Counted from the first letter of the stretch, positions 54,086 to 62,994 are shown. The stretch: 64,000 nt of DNA from Stenotrophomonas africana (GCF_013004645.1 NZ_JABEME010000003.1:1-64000), one strand, 5' to 3'. Numbers and translations: made by a program. Notes: generated from the letters alone by a model not told the origin.

Positions 54086-55447
54086 GTGGCAAGACATCGT
54101 TCAACTTCCTTCCCCGGCCCCGATCTGCTGAGCGTCGATCGGGAACATCTGCGCCCGCTGGCCGAGCGCATGCGCCCGCGAACCCTCGACGAAATGGTCG
54201 GGCAGAAGCGCCTGCTGGCGCCCGACAGCGCGCTACGCCGCGCGGTCGAATCCGGTCGCGTGCATTCGATGATCCTGTGGGGGCCGCCGGGCTGCGGCAA
54301 GACCACGCTGGCGCTGCTGCTGGCCGAATATTCCGACGCCGAATTCCGTGCCATCTCGGCCGTGCTGTCCGGTCTGCCGGAGGTGCGCCAGGTGCTGGCC
54401 GAAGCCGCGCAGCGCTTCGCCGAAGGCCGGCGCACCGTGCTGTTCGTGGACGAGGTGCACCGCTTCAACAAGGCGCAGCAGGATGCGTTCCTGCCGCACA
54501 TTGAACGCGGCACGATCCTGTTCGTCGGTGCCACCACCGAAAACCCGTCCTTCGAGCTGAACTCGGCGCTGCTGTCACGTTGCCGCGTGCATGTGCTGGA
54601 AGGCGTTTCGCCGACCGACATCGTCGAGGCGCTGGAGCGTGCGCTGGGTGATCGCGAGCGCGGCCTGGGCGAAGAGGGCATCGAGGTCGCTCCCGAACTG
54701 CTGCTGGAAATCGCCACCGCCGCCGATGGTGACGTGCGTCGTGCGCTGACCCTGTTGGAAATCGCCGCCGAGCTGGCGGGCGGGGAGGGCGGTCGCATCA
54801 CCCCGCAGACCCTGACCCAGGTGCTGGCCGACCGTACCCGTCGCTTCGACAAGGGCGGCGAGCAGTTCTACGACCAGATCTCGGCGCTGCACAAGTCGGT
54901 ACGCAGTTCCAACCCGGATGCCGCGCTGTACTGGCTGACCCGCATGCTCGATGGTGGCTGCGATCCGTCTTACTTGGCACGGCGACTGACCCGCATGGCG
55001 ATTGAGGATATCGGCCTGGCCGATCCGCGCGCGCAGAGCATGGCGCTGGAAGCCTGGGACATCTACGAGCGGCTGGGCAGCCCGGAGGGCGAACTCGCGT
55101 TCGCCCAGCTGGTGCTCTACCTGGCCAGCACCGCCAAGTCGAACGCCGGCTATGCGGCCTTCAACCAGGCCAAGGCCGACGTGCGCGGGAGCGGTACCGA
55201 AGAAGTGCCGCTGCACCTGCGCAATGCGCCGACCAAGCTGATGAAAGAGCTGGGCTATGGCGCCGAGTACCAGTACGACCATGATGCTGAAGGCGGTATC
55301 GCACTGGACCAGACCGGTTTCCCCGATGCGATGGGTGAGCGGGTGTATTACAACCCGGTGCCGCGCGGGCTGGAGATCAAATTGAAGGAAAAACTGGATC
55401 GGCTGCGTGCGGAGCGTGAGGCTGCAAGGGCCGCGAAGGGCCGCTGA
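54086..55447 (+). CDS. rarA: Replication-associated recombination protein A (RarA/MgsA)
   Basis: The 453-residue AAA+ ATPase has Walker A WGPPGCGKTTLALLLA near 66, Walker B TVLFVDEVHRFNK, sensor 1 VGATTENPSF and a C-terminal tetramerisation domain (HYDP-like VYYNPVPRGLEIKLKEKLD). It acts at stalled forks and gaps. The GTG at 54086 is chosen because the open frame upstream runs through a palindromic repeat; no Shine-Dalgarno precedes it and TACAAT lies 6 nt away, so the message is probably leaderless. Confidence 0.93.
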   Translation: MARHRSTSFPGPDLLSVDREHLRPLAERMRPRTLDEMVGQKRLLAPDSALRRAVESGRVHSMILWGPPGCGKTTLALLLAEYSDAEFRAISAVLSGLPEVRQVLAEAAQRFAEGRRTVLFVDEVHRFNKAQQDAFLPHIERGTILFVGATTENPSFELNSALLSRCRVHVLEGVSPTDIVEALERALGDRERGLGEEGIEVAPELLLEIATAADGDVRRALTLLEIAAELAGGEGGRITPQTLTQVLADRTRRFDKGGEQFYDQISALHKSVRSSNPDAALYWLTRMLDGGCDPSYLARRLTRMAIEDIGLADPRAQSMALEAWDIYERLGSPEGELAFAQLVLYLASTAKSNAGYAAFNQAKADVRGSGTEEVPLHLRNAPTKLMKELGYGAEYQYDHDAEGGIALDQTGFPDAMGERVYYNPVPRGLEIKLKEKLDRLRAEREAARAAKGR

Positions 55448-55457
55448 CCCGGCTTCT

Positions 55458-55532
55458 GTAGAGTCGAGCCATGCTCGACTGCTTTTCGCAGCACCTCACG
55501 GCTCCCGACAGCCGAGCATGGCTCGGCTCTAC
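55458..55532. repeat. GTAG-bounded palindromic repeat (SMAG-like)
   Basis: GTAGAGTCGAGCCATGCTCGACT and AGCCGAGCATGGCTCGGCTCTAC flank a central spacer. The arms are not identical (GTCGA versus GCCGA), as if two half elements had combined. It lies 10 nt after the rarA stop. Confidence 0.85.
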
Positions 55533-55591
55533 ATTGTCCCCGGCGCCGGTCTTTGGCACACTGCGCGGCTACTTTTTCAAGGATCGATGCC

Positions 55592-55981
55592 GTGCAGGAA
55601 ATGATTCTGCCGTTGAAGCGCTACGCCCAGTTCGAGGGTCGCGCCAACCGCCGCGAGTACTGGATGTACCAGCTGTTCCTGTTCCTGGTCGCAACGGCAG
55701 TGATGCTGCTGGCCGGTGTGCTGGCGATCCTGCTGCGCAACAGTGCCGATGCGCTGGCCGGCATCCTGATCGGCATGGTGGTACTGCTGTGTGTGATGTG
55801 GCTGGTCACGATCGTGCCGCTGATCGCGGTGACCGTACGCCGCCTGCATGACTGCAACCAGTCGGGCTGGCTGTTCCTGTTGGCGCTGGTGCCAGGCGGC
55901 GGGATCGTGATCATGATCTTCTCGCTGCTGCCGGGCACGCCGCAGGAGAACGTTTATGGTCCGGTGCCTTCGGGGCCGTGA
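55592..55981 (+). CDS. DUF805 membrane protein
   Basis: The 129-residue protein starts at a GTG with AAGGA 8 nt upstream; the ATG 9 nt on has no room for a ribosome binding site. DUF805 features: KRYAQFEGRANRREYWMYQL, then three membrane helices, with RRLHDCNQSGWLFLLALVP between the second and third. Small inner-membrane proteins of this family are common and uncharacterised. Confidence 0.85.
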   Translation: MQEMILPLKRYAQFEGRANRREYWMYQLFLFLVATAVMLLAGVLAILLRNSADALAGILIGMVVLLCVMWLVTIVPLIAVTVRRLHDCNQSGWLFLLALVPGGGIVIMIFSLLPGTPQENVYGPVPSGP

Positions 55982-56016
55982 CGATGCGTGAGTCGAGCAT
56001 GGCTCGACGCTACAGA

Positions 56017-56050
56017 GGCAAAGAAAAGAAGCCGGCATCTTGCCGGCTTC
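56017..56050 (-). terminator. Strong intrinsic terminator
   Basis: GAAGCCGGC-loop-GCCGGCTTC followed by TTTTCTTTG on the minus strand, 5 nt after the stop at 56055. A half GTAG palindrome (GAGTCGAGCATGGCTCGACGCTAC) lies beside it. Confidence 0.85.
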
Positions 56051-56054
56051 ATCT

Positions 56055-56429
56055 TCACTTGATGGTGCAATCGCCGAAGGACAGGTAATCGGTGCCCGAG
56101 CTGAACTGCAGCGTGCAGCTGGCGGTGAAGGTTGCGCCTTCTTCCAGTGCGCCCAGCTTGGCCGCCTGCTGTTCATCGTCCGTGGTCAGTCGGGCCATGA
56201 CATTGCCTTGGTCATCGCCGGCCTCGATCAGCGGTTCGCCCGCCAGGTTGCTGGAAACGCTAAGTGCCACGGCGGTGAACGTCACCGTCTGGTTGAGTTG
56301 GTCCATGCTCAACGTCGAATTGCCGGCCTCTTCAAAGGCCTGGTAGAGCGACGGCAGATCCTGCGCGGCGTGGGCGGCCAGCGGGGCGAGCAGGCCGAGG
56401 GACAGGGCGATCAGTGCGGTGTGCTTCAA
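56055..56429 (-). CDS. Small secreted protein, possibly OB-fold
   Basis: The 124-residue protein has a signal peptide (ALIALSLGLLAPLAAHA) and a beta-rich mature part with two cysteines (TASCTLQ; FGDCTIK). The pattern of alternating beta strands (TVTFTAVALSVSSNLAGEPL; GNVMARLTTDDEQQAAKL; ATFTASCTL) is reminiscent of secreted tRNA_anti-like OB folds; this is a weak resemblance. It is divergent from the iron-type operon and behind its own terminator. Confidence 0.6.
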   Translation of the reverse strand: MKHTALIALSLGLLAPLAAHAAQDLPSLYQAFEEAGNSTLSMDQLNQTVTFTAVALSVSSNLAGEPLIEAGDDQGNVMARLTTDDEQQAAKLGALEEGATFTASCTLQFSSGTDYLSFGDCTIK

Positions 56430-56442
56430 GGGTTCTCACAAT

Positions 56443-56461
56443 CATGGGATCCGATCCCATG
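56443..56461. promoter_or_regulatory. 19-bp palindrome upstream of the secreted-protein gene
   Basis: CATGGGAT-CCG-ATCCCATG lies 14 nt before the start codon at 56429. It may be an operator or a small member of the GGATCC palindrome family. Confidence 0.3.
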
Positions 56462-56632
56462 GCGGTTGTGTGCAGATGAACGCGACCCGGATGGCGGCAA
56501 GTGCCCGCCCTCCATGGCTGCGCTGGAAGCGGGGCGGTCCAATGCCCCGATGGGCGGCAAAATAGGGGAATTGCTGCCCCTTGCGCAACCCGGGCATGCG
56601 CGCGCGTGATACACAGCGTGACGTTCGATCGA

Positions 56633-56651
56633 TGTGATAATCATTCGCGTT
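56633..56651 (+). promoter_or_regulatory. Fur-box-like site before the esterase operon
   Basis: TGTGATAATCATTCGCGTT contains GATAAT-C-ATT and fits the 19-bp Fur palindrome at most left-half positions and at ATT and C on the right. It lies about 60 nt before the first gene of the five-gene unit. Confidence 0.65.
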
Positions 56652-56709
56652 TAAGGTAGACTGCGGTCCCTTGTGAACCGGCGGCCCTGGGCCGCTTCTG
56701 CCGCCGCTG

Positions 56710-57738
56710 ATGAAGCATTTCGTCCCGCCTTCGCGCCGTGGTCCGCTGGCCCGCGGCCTGGCCGCCTTGATGATGGGTCTGCTCCTGGCCACCCCGTATG
56801 CCCATGCACAGCAGCGCAATCCGCTGCAGAAGATCGGCCATACCGTGCTCGACGAGCCGGCGGCCAGCTATCGTTTCGAGCATTTCGTGGTGGACAGTCC
56901 GGACCGGCAGCGCCGTTGGCGGGTGAACCTGGCGATCCCGGCCAAGGCCGGCAAGACGCCCTCTCCGGTGCTGTACGCGCTGGACGGCAACGCCGTCGCC
57001 ATGGCCCTGGATCAGCCGTTGCTGACCGAGCTGGCCGCGCGCAAGGCGGCGCCGGTGCTGGTGCTGATCGGCTACGACAACGACCTGCGCATCGATTCCA
57101 AGGCGCGCACCCGCGACTACACCGCGTGGATCGACCGTGCCGACGATGAGAGCGGCACAACCCAGGCAGTCGGCGGTGGCGCCGCAGCCTTCCTGGATGT
57201 GATCGAACGCCGCATCAAGCCGGAAGTCGAGCGTCGCGCACGCATCGATACGCAGCAGCAAGCGCTGTGGGGGCACTCGCTGGGCGGGTTGTTCGTGCTC
57301 AATGCGCTGTACACCCGTCCCGCCGCCTTCCAGTCCTATCTGGCCGCCAGCCCGTCGCTGTGGTGGAGCCAGGGTGCGGCACTGGGTGATCCGGAACAGC
57401 AGTTCGTGCAGAACGTGCACGGCCAGCCGGCAAGGCTCTGGCTGATGCTGGGCGGTGCCGAGCGTGTCGGTGATCGCGGCAAGCGTGACATGAACAACCC
57501 GCGCGTGGTCGCGCACCTGCGCCGCATCGGCGGCGCCACTCCGGATGCGGCGATGCAATTGTCCGAGCGGCTGGGCAAGGTGCCGGGCCTGAGCGTGCAG
57601 TACCGCGAGTTCGACGGCCTCGGCCACGGCCCGATGCTGCCGGCGTCGTTCCACGCTGCGCTGCATGAGTTGTACGGCGTGACCGACCGCAGCGGCGGCG
57701 ATGGCGCGCCCAATGGCGGTGACAACGCCGCCGAGTGA
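56710..57738 (+). CDS. Periplasmic alpha/beta hydrolase, siderophore-esterase-like
   Basis: The 342-residue protein has a signal peptide (LMMGLLLATPYAHA) and an esterase D/Fes/IroE-type alpha/beta hydrolase fold with nucleophile elbow GHSLGG and a C-terminal His in GLGHGPMLPAS. Such enzymes hydrolyse ferric tricatecholate siderophores. The Fur-like site upstream and the uptake genes downstream support a role in iron release, but the substrate is inferred. No Shine-Dalgarno precedes the ATG. Confidence 0.75.
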   Translation: MKHFVPPSRRGPLARGLAALMMGLLLATPYAHAQQRNPLQKIGHTVLDEPAASYRFEHFVVDSPDRQRRWRVNLAIPAKAGKTPSPVLYALDGNAVAMALDQPLLTELAARKAAPVLVLIGYDNDLRIDSKARTRDYTAWIDRADDESGTTQAVGGGAAAFLDVIERRIKPEVERRARIDTQQQALWGHSLGGLFVLNALYTRPAAFQSYLAASPSLWWSQGAALGDPEQQFVQNVHGQPARLWLMLGGAERVGDRGKRDMNNPRVVAHLRRIGGATPDAAMQLSERLGKVPGLSVQYREFDGLGHGPMLPASFHAALHELYGVTDRSGGDGAPNGGDNAAE

Positions 57739-57860
57739 ATCCCTTCGCACGCGATGCCGTGCGACCCCACTACCCAGGCGAGGCTGTCGACGTGCAGCGG
57801 CCCAGGCAACCGATGAATCCCGCGCCACGTGGCGCGGCCTACGTGTGCAAGGAGCCTGCC

Positions 57861-59237
57861 ATGTCGTTCCGTCCGTCTTTCCGTCTTACCTCTCTCGCCG
57901 CCGGCCTGCTGCTGGCGGTGACCGCCACCGCGCAGCCGGTGTTCGATCAGCCGGCCAACGCCACCTTCAAGGGTGAGGTTGTCTCACGCGGTGAGAACGT
58001 GGTTCCCGGCAGCACCGCCGACGTGGTCGGCCGTGGCTTCGTGCCGGGCCAGAAGGTCAGCCTGCTGCGTGGCGACAGCGTGCTCAACGCCCAGCCGGTG
58101 GTGGTCGATGCCGATGGCAACTTCAAGACCCAGCTGAGCATTCCGACCGACGCGGTGCCGGGCACCCACCCGGTGGTGGTGCGCGCCAGCCAGCCGGCTG
58201 CAGCCACCGTGCTGAAGCTGCGCGTGTCGCCGCAGCTTCCGCTGTCCGGCCAGGCGCAGTTCGCCACCCAGTCCAACAAGCTGGTGCCCGGCCTGTACCA
58301 GTCGGCCTACAGCGCCGCCAGCAATGCGGTGTTCGTGACCTCGGCGGTGGGCCGCCCGCCGGTGACCCAGTCGCAGCTGCTGAAGCTGGACCCGAAGTCG
58401 CTGAAGATGACCAAGGCGATCACCCCGGCGCAGGTGCCGGGCAGCACCAATGGTGCGGTCTATGCGGTCTACGGCGTGGGCGTGGATGACACCAACGGCA
58501 ATGTCTGGGTCACCAACACCCGCCAGAACTCGATCGCGGTCTACCGCCAGAAGGACCTGTCGCTGGTCCACCAGTTCCCGGTTGACACCGTGCCGCACGC
58601 GCGCGACGTGGTGGTCGATGGCACCCACGGCAAGGTGTTCGCCTCGGCCACGGGTGAAGACCACCTGTCGGTGTTCGATGCCAGGACCCTCAAGGAACTG
58701 CCCGCAGTGACGCTGGAATCCGGCGTGGATGACGGCAAGTTCACCCCGATGAGCCTGGTGCTGGACGAGAAGGCCGGCAAGCTGTTCACCGTCAGCATCG
58801 GCACGCCGGAAGCGGCGGTGATCGATGTGGCCAGCGGCGAGGTCGAGAAGGTCATCGGCCTGGGCAATTCGATCAGTGCCTCGGGCGTGGCCTTCGACGC
58901 GGCACGCAACCGTCTGTACGTGGCCTCGCAGGGCACCGACAACCTGCTGATCGTCGACGTGGCTGCCGGCAAGGTGCTGCATGACGTGCCGGTCGGCGCC
59001 GGTGCGCTGAACGTTGCCTTCGATGATGCCTCCGGCCTGGCCTATGTCAGCAACCGTGGCGCTGGCACGGTCACCGTGGTGAATGGTGACGGCAAGGTGG
59101 TCGCCAATCTTGATGGCGGCACGCTGCCGAACCATGTCCGCGCCGATGGCAAGGGCAACGTGTTCGCGGTGAACAAGTCGCGCGGCGCCGAAGACCCGAA
59201 GGGTGACCGCATCACCCGCATCACCCCGAAGCAGTAA
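57861..59237 (+). CDS. Secreted YncE-like beta-propeller protein
   Basis: The 458-residue protein starts at the ATG at 57861 with AAGGAG upstream and a signal peptide (LAAGLLLAVTATAQP). Residues 25-140 form an Ig-like domain (PGSTADVVGRGFVPGQKVSL), followed by a YVTN-type seven-blade propeller (for example VDDTNGNVWVTNTRQNSIAV; NRLYVASQGTDNLLIVDVAA). E. coli YncE is iron-regulated and lies next to a TonB receptor gene, which parallels this context. Role unknown; ligand or partner binding in the periplasm is likely. Confidence 0.78.
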   Translation: MSFRPSFRLTSLAAGLLLAVTATAQPVFDQPANATFKGEVVSRGENVVPGSTADVVGRGFVPGQKVSLLRGDSVLNAQPVVVDADGNFKTQLSIPTDAVPGTHPVVVRASQPAAATVLKLRVSPQLPLSGQAQFATQSNKLVPGLYQSAYSAASNAVFVTSAVGRPPVTQSQLLKLDPKSLKMTKAITPAQVPGSTNGAVYAVYGVGVDDTNGNVWVTNTRQNSIAVYRQKDLSLVHQFPVDTVPHARDVVVDGTHGKVFASATGEDHLSVFDARTLKELPAVTLESGVDDGKFTPMSLVLDEKAGKLFTVSIGTPEAAVIDVASGEVEKVIGLGNSISASGVAFDAARNRLYVASQGTDNLLIVDVAAGKVLHDVPVGAGALNVAFDDASGLAYVSNRGAGTVTVVNGDGKVVANLDGGTLPNHVRADGKGNVFAVNKSRGAEDPKGDRITRITPKQ

Positions 59238-59288
59238 GTCACACGGTGGGGCGGCGTGTGCGCTGCCCCGCCAGCAAGGAGAACGAGC

Positions 59289-60335
59289 ATGAACATCGCG
59301 TCCCGTCTGCGCCTGTGTGCGCTTCCGTTGGCCGTTTCGCTGGCACTGGCCGCCTGTGGCGGTTCGTCGACGCCGCCTGATGGCCAGAAGGCCGCCGAGC
59401 CGCCCGCCGCAACGGCAGTTGCGGAAACCGCATTGCCGGCAGGCTGGCAGCGCGTGGCCGGTGCCGAGATGCCGGCGGTGCATGACCAGAAGGCGGTGCT
59501 GCCGGCCAAGGTGCATTCCGACGACGGCGCCGATATCGAAGTGGCCGATACCAGCCGGATCATCGCCGGGGGCGACGACGTCATTGCGGTGATCGAGGCG
59601 CTGGGCCTGGGCAAGCAGGTGTTCGCGGCGCCGACCAATACCACCACCCAGGCCGGCCTGGCTGCGCCGCACCAGTTCCTGTTCAACCGAACCACTGGCG
59701 TGGAGGGCGTGCTGAGCCTGCAGGGCTCGCTGTTCCTCGGCAACAGCCTGCGCCGCCACACCGAGCTGGCCAAGAAGCTGCGCGAAGTGGGCGAGCCGGC
59801 CGTGGTCATCGATGACCTGCAGCCGGCGCCGGACAAGGTGCGCAAGGTCGCCGCCGCACTAGGGCTGGCCGAGGCAGGGCAGGCACTTGCCACGCAGGTG
59901 CAGCGCCAGCTCGACGAGGCTGCAGCGATTGGCAAGGGGCTGGGCCATGCGCCACGACTGATCCACGTGTCGGCTACCGGTGCGGGTGGCTCACCGACCG
60001 TGGCGGGTGCCGACAGTGCGTCGGCGCAGCTGATCGCATTGGCTGGCGGCATCAACATCGGCACCGAAGCGGGGGTGAAGAACTACTCGCAGCTGAGCAA
60101 TGAAGGCGTGGTTGCTGCGGCGCCGGAGGTGATCCTGGTGACCGAGCATGACCTGAAGCTGTTCGGCGGTGCCGAGGGTCTGTGGAAGGCGTACCCGACG
60201 CTGAAGCAGACCCCGGCCGGGCAAGCCAACCGGGTCTGGGTGATGCCGGATGTGCAGCTGAAGTACACCAGTGTCGGTTCCGGTGCTGGCGCGCTGGCGC
60301 TGGCCAAGGCCCTGGCGGGGTTGCCGAAGGCATGA
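59289..60335 (+). CDS. HmuT-like periplasmic binding lipoprotein
   Basis: The 348-residue protein has a lipobox (LALAACGG, Cys 23) and a class III/type-2 binding-protein fold (IIAGGDDVIAVIEALGLGKQ; GVEGVLSLQGSLFLGN; LIALAGGINIGTEAGVKNYS). It resembles heme-binding HmuT/PhuT, but where those have a heme-ligating Tyr in a GYxR motif this protein reads LFNR with Phe 132. A His four residues earlier (PHQFLF) could substitute, or the ligand may not be heme. It overlaps the permease gene by 4 nt. Start at 59289 follows AAGGAG. Confidence 0.78.
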   Translation: MNIASRLRLCALPLAVSLALAACGGSSTPPDGQKAAEPPAATAVAETALPAGWQRVAGAEMPAVHDQKAVLPAKVHSDDGADIEVADTSRIIAGGDDVIAVIEALGLGKQVFAAPTNTTTQAGLAAPHQFLFNRTTGVEGVLSLQGSLFLGNSLRRHTELAKKLREVGEPAVVIDDLQPAPDKVRKVAAALGLAEAGQALATQVQRQLDEAAAIGKGLGHAPRLIHVSATGAGGSPTVAGADSASAQLIALAGGINIGTEAGVKNYSQLSNEGVVAAAPEVILVTEHDLKLFGGAEGLWKAYPTLKQTPAGQANRVWVMPDVQLKYTSVGSGAGALALAKALAGLPKA

Positions 60336-61375
60336 GTCCGGCGGATCGGCGCCGCCGTCGCGGGCGGACCATGTTGCTGGTGGCGTTGCTGGCACTGCTC
60401 GGTGCGGTGCTGGCCTCGTTCGCCGTGGGCCCGCTGCGGCTGCCGCCGCTGGAGGTGATGCAGGCGTTGGCGGTGAAGCTGGGCCTGCTCGATCCGCAGG
60501 CGGTCAGCAGCCGTGATCTGGCGGTGGTCTGGCAGCTGCGTATTCCGCGTGCCCTGCTGGGTGCGATGGTCGGCGCGTCATTGGCGATGGCCGGCGCCAG
60601 CCTGCAGGGCCTGTTCGGTAACCCGCTGGCCGATCCCGGTATCGTCGGTGTCAGCCAGGGTGCTGCGCTGGGTGCGGTGGCTGCCATTGTTCTCGGCGCT
60701 GCGGGCGCAGCCGGTTGGCTGGTGCCGGTGGCCGCCTTCGCCGGCGGCGCGCTGGCGATCGGCCTGACCTACGCGCTGGCGCGGCCCGGCAAAGGCAGTG
60801 GCAACGCCACGCTGCTGCTGGTCGGCATCGCGATGGCGGCGTTCTGCTCGGCGCTGATTGGTTTCCTCACCTACATTGCCAGCGAAAGCGAGCTGCAGTC
60901 GCTGGTGTTCTGGCAGATGGGCTCGCTGGCGCGCGCCAACTGGGCCGATGTGGCCGCGGTGGTGCCGCTGTTTGCGATTGGCGTGTTCGCGTTGCAGCGG
61001 TTGGCCACGCCGCTGGACATGCTGGCGCTGGGCGAACGCCAGGCACAGCACCTCGGGCTGGATGTCACCCGCACGCGTCGCCGTCTGGTGGCGTTCAGTG
61101 CGCTGCTGGTGGGCGCGGCGGTGGCCTTTGCCGGCTCGATCAGCTTCGTTGGCTTGGTGGTGCCGCACGTGGCGCGCCTGCTGGTCGGTCCGGGTCATCG
61201 CTGGTTGCTGCCGTTGTCCGGCCTGCTGGGCGCGCTGCTGATCGTGGTGGCCGACACCGCAGCGCGCACGCTGGATCCGCCGGCGGAGATTCCGCTGGGC
61301 CTGTTCTCCGCTGCGCTCGGCGCGCCGTTCTTCCTCTGGCTGGTGCTGCAGCAGCGCCGCAAGGCGGCGCCATGA
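60332..61375 (+). CDS. FecCD/BtuC-type ABC permease
   Basis: The 347-residue protein has the family features: about ten membrane helices, RIPRALLGAMVGASLAMAGA, FGNPLADPGIVGVSQGAALG and the C-terminal ISFVGLVVPHVARLLVGPGH. These permeases import heme, ferric siderophores or cobalamin. It overlaps both neighbours by 4 nt, giving a tightly coupled transporter operon; gene order (binding protein, permease, ATPase) matches HmuTUV. Confidence 0.9.
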   Translation: MSPADRRRRRGRTMLLVALLALLGAVLASFAVGPLRLPPLEVMQALAVKLGLLDPQAVSSRDLAVVWQLRIPRALLGAMVGASLAMAGASLQGLFGNPLADPGIVGVSQGAALGAVAAIVLGAAGAAGWLVPVAAFAGGALAIGLTYALARPGKGSGNATLLLVGIAMAAFCSALIGFLTYIASESELQSLVFWQMGSLARANWADVAAVVPLFAIGVFALQRLATPLDMLALGERQAQHLGLDVTRTRRRLVAFSALLVGAAVAFAGSISFVGLVVPHVARLLVGPGHRWLLPLSGLLGALLIVVADTAARTLDPPAEIPLGLFSAALGAPFFLWLVLQQRRKAAP

Positions 61376-62133
61376 GCGCGCTGTTGAAGCTGCACGAGGT
61401 AGTGGTGCGCCGCCAGCAGCGCGAGATCCTGCATGGCATCTCGCTGGCGTTCGAGCCCGGCACGGTGACGGCGCTGGTTGGCCCGAATGGCGCGGGAAAA
61501 TCCACGCTGCTGGCGGTGGCCGCCGGTGACCTGCGTGCCGACGTGGGTGAGGTGAGCCTGCTGGGCAAGCCGTTGGCCAGTTACAAGGCGGGGCCGCTGG
61601 CACGCGAGCGCGCGGTGATGCCGCAGGAGCACGGCGTGCGTTTTGCCTTCAGCGTTGAAGAAGTGGTGGCGATGGGTCGACTGCCGCATCCGCCCGATCC
61701 AGCCGTGGACGACGCCCAGGTGGAAGCGGCAATCGATGCCGCCGAGCTGCAGGCGCTGCGCCTGCGCGAGGTGCAGCAGCTGTCCGGTGGCGAGTCCGCC
61801 CGCACCACGTTCGCCCGTGTGCTGGCACAGGACACGCCGTTGCTGCTGCTGGATGAGCCGACCGCCGCGCTGGATCTGCGCCATCAGGAGCGCACGCTGC
61901 GCAGTGTGCGCGCCTGTGCCGAAGCCGGTGCGTGCGTGATCGTGGTGCTGCACGACCTCAATCTGGCCGCCGGCTATGCCGACCGCATCGTGTTGCTGGA
62001 ACAGGGCAGGGTGGCGGCCGATGGCACGCCGCTGCAGGTGCTGACCGAAGACAACCTGCGGCGGGTCTACCAGCAGGATGTGGTGGTGCTGGAGCACCCG
62101 CGTCGTGGGGTGCCGTTGGTGGTGGTGACCTGA
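61372..62133 (+). CDS. HmuV/FepC-type ABC ATPase
   Basis: The 253-residue ATPase has Walker A GPNGAGKST near 37, signature LSGGESARTTFAR near 137, Walker B LLLLDEPT near 160 and switch His in VIVVLHDLNLA. The HmuV-type stretch ARERAVMPQEHGVRFAFSVE is conserved. It powers the permease encoded upstream. The name hmuV would assume heme as ligand, which is not established here. Confidence 0.9.
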   Translation: MSALLKLHEVVVRRQQREILHGISLAFEPGTVTALVGPNGAGKSTLLAVAAGDLRADVGEVSLLGKPLASYKAGPLARERAVMPQEHGVRFAFSVEEVVAMGRLPHPPDPAVDDAQVEAAIDAAELQALRLREVQQLSGGESARTTFARVLAQDTPLLLLDEPTAALDLRHQERTLRSVRACAEAGACVIVVLHDLNLAAGYADRIVLLEQGRVAADGTPLQVLTEDNLRRVYQQDVVVLEHPRRGVPLVVVT

Positions 62134-62197
62134 GGGCACAGTCGTTCTGCGCGGCGACGTATCATGTGCAGTTCGTTTTCTTCAATGGACTGACACA

Positions 62198-62947
62198 ATG
62201 ATCCGTACCCTCACACGCTGCGCGCTTCTGTCTGCATTGGTCGCCTCCGTGTGCGCCGCCAACACGGCGTCGGCCGCCTCGGTCTCCCTGATCAAGGCCG
62301 CCGACCGGGCTTCGCTGATCGAGAGCCGGCATTCGGCCGGCGAGGGTGCGCCGGCGGTTCCGGTAACGACCCGCTATTTCGCCAATGACGAAGTGCTCAT
62401 CAGCTGGGATGACCAGCAGGTATTGATGCTGTGCAAAGAGGCGGTGTACCTGGAGATTCCTGCGGGCAAGGCCGGTGCCGGGGCGTTGGCGCCCGAGACG
62501 CGGCAGATGATTGCCTATCAGGCACTGATGTCCGGAATGGGGTCGCTGGCAGCCGTGGCCGAAGCGGCGGGCGATTCCGTGGAGGTAGCCGACGACGGCA
62601 GTGAAACCCGTCGCGTGGGTGAGAGCAACTGGGCCTACGGTGTGGAGCGCTATGACGTCACCACCCAGCGCATGGCCGATGGCGCGCTGCGGGTTCGGAC
62701 GGCCAAGACCGCGACCGTGAACAATGCCGAGCCTGCGTCGCCGGATGACATGTTCAGTACCGAAGATGATCAGGCGGCCCGTCTGTCCGAGTTGGCGCCG
62801 GTCGGCAGCTGGACCGAGGTGGTGATCCACGGTGGCCCGCGTCAGGCGCAGGTGGATCCGGCGATGTCGTTGAAGGGATGGATCCCGATGGAGGACGACC
62901 AGGCGACGACAGTGGCCGAGGCTCGCAGGTTGCATGAGTGCAGGTGA
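62198..62947 (+). CDS. Secreted protein of unknown function
   Basis: The 249-residue protein has a signal peptide (ALLSALVASVCAANTASAA) and an otherwise polar, acidic sequence with short repeats of VA/AE and the segments SWDDQQVLMLCKEAVYLEIP and LAPVGSWTEVVIHGGPRQAQ. No family was recognised. It is 64 nt after the transporter ATPase; the gap contains no clear terminator, so it might be a last member of the operon, but its content gives no link to iron uptake. Confidence 0.6.
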   Translation: MIRTLTRCALLSALVASVCAANTASAASVSLIKAADRASLIESRHSAGEGAPAVPVTTRYFANDEVLISWDDQQVLMLCKEAVYLEIPAGKAGAGALAPETRQMIAYQALMSGMGSLAAVAEAAGDSVEVADDGSETRRVGESNWAYGVERYDVTTQRMADGALRVRTAKTATVNNAEPASPDDMFSTEDDQAARLSELAPVGSWTEVVIHGGPRQAQVDPAMSLKGWIPMEDDQATTVAEARRLHECR

Positions 62948-62959
62948 GGCCTTGCAGCT

Positions 62960-62994
62960 GTCAGATCCCTTTGCCCGTGGCAAAGGAATCTGAC
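62960..62994. repeat. GTCAGATC palindrome, possible terminator
   Basis: GTCAGATCCCTTTGCC pairs with GGCAAAGGAATCTGAC with one mismatch, 13 nt after the stop at 62947. It belongs to the same family as the units at 36409-36500. Confidence 0.65.
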
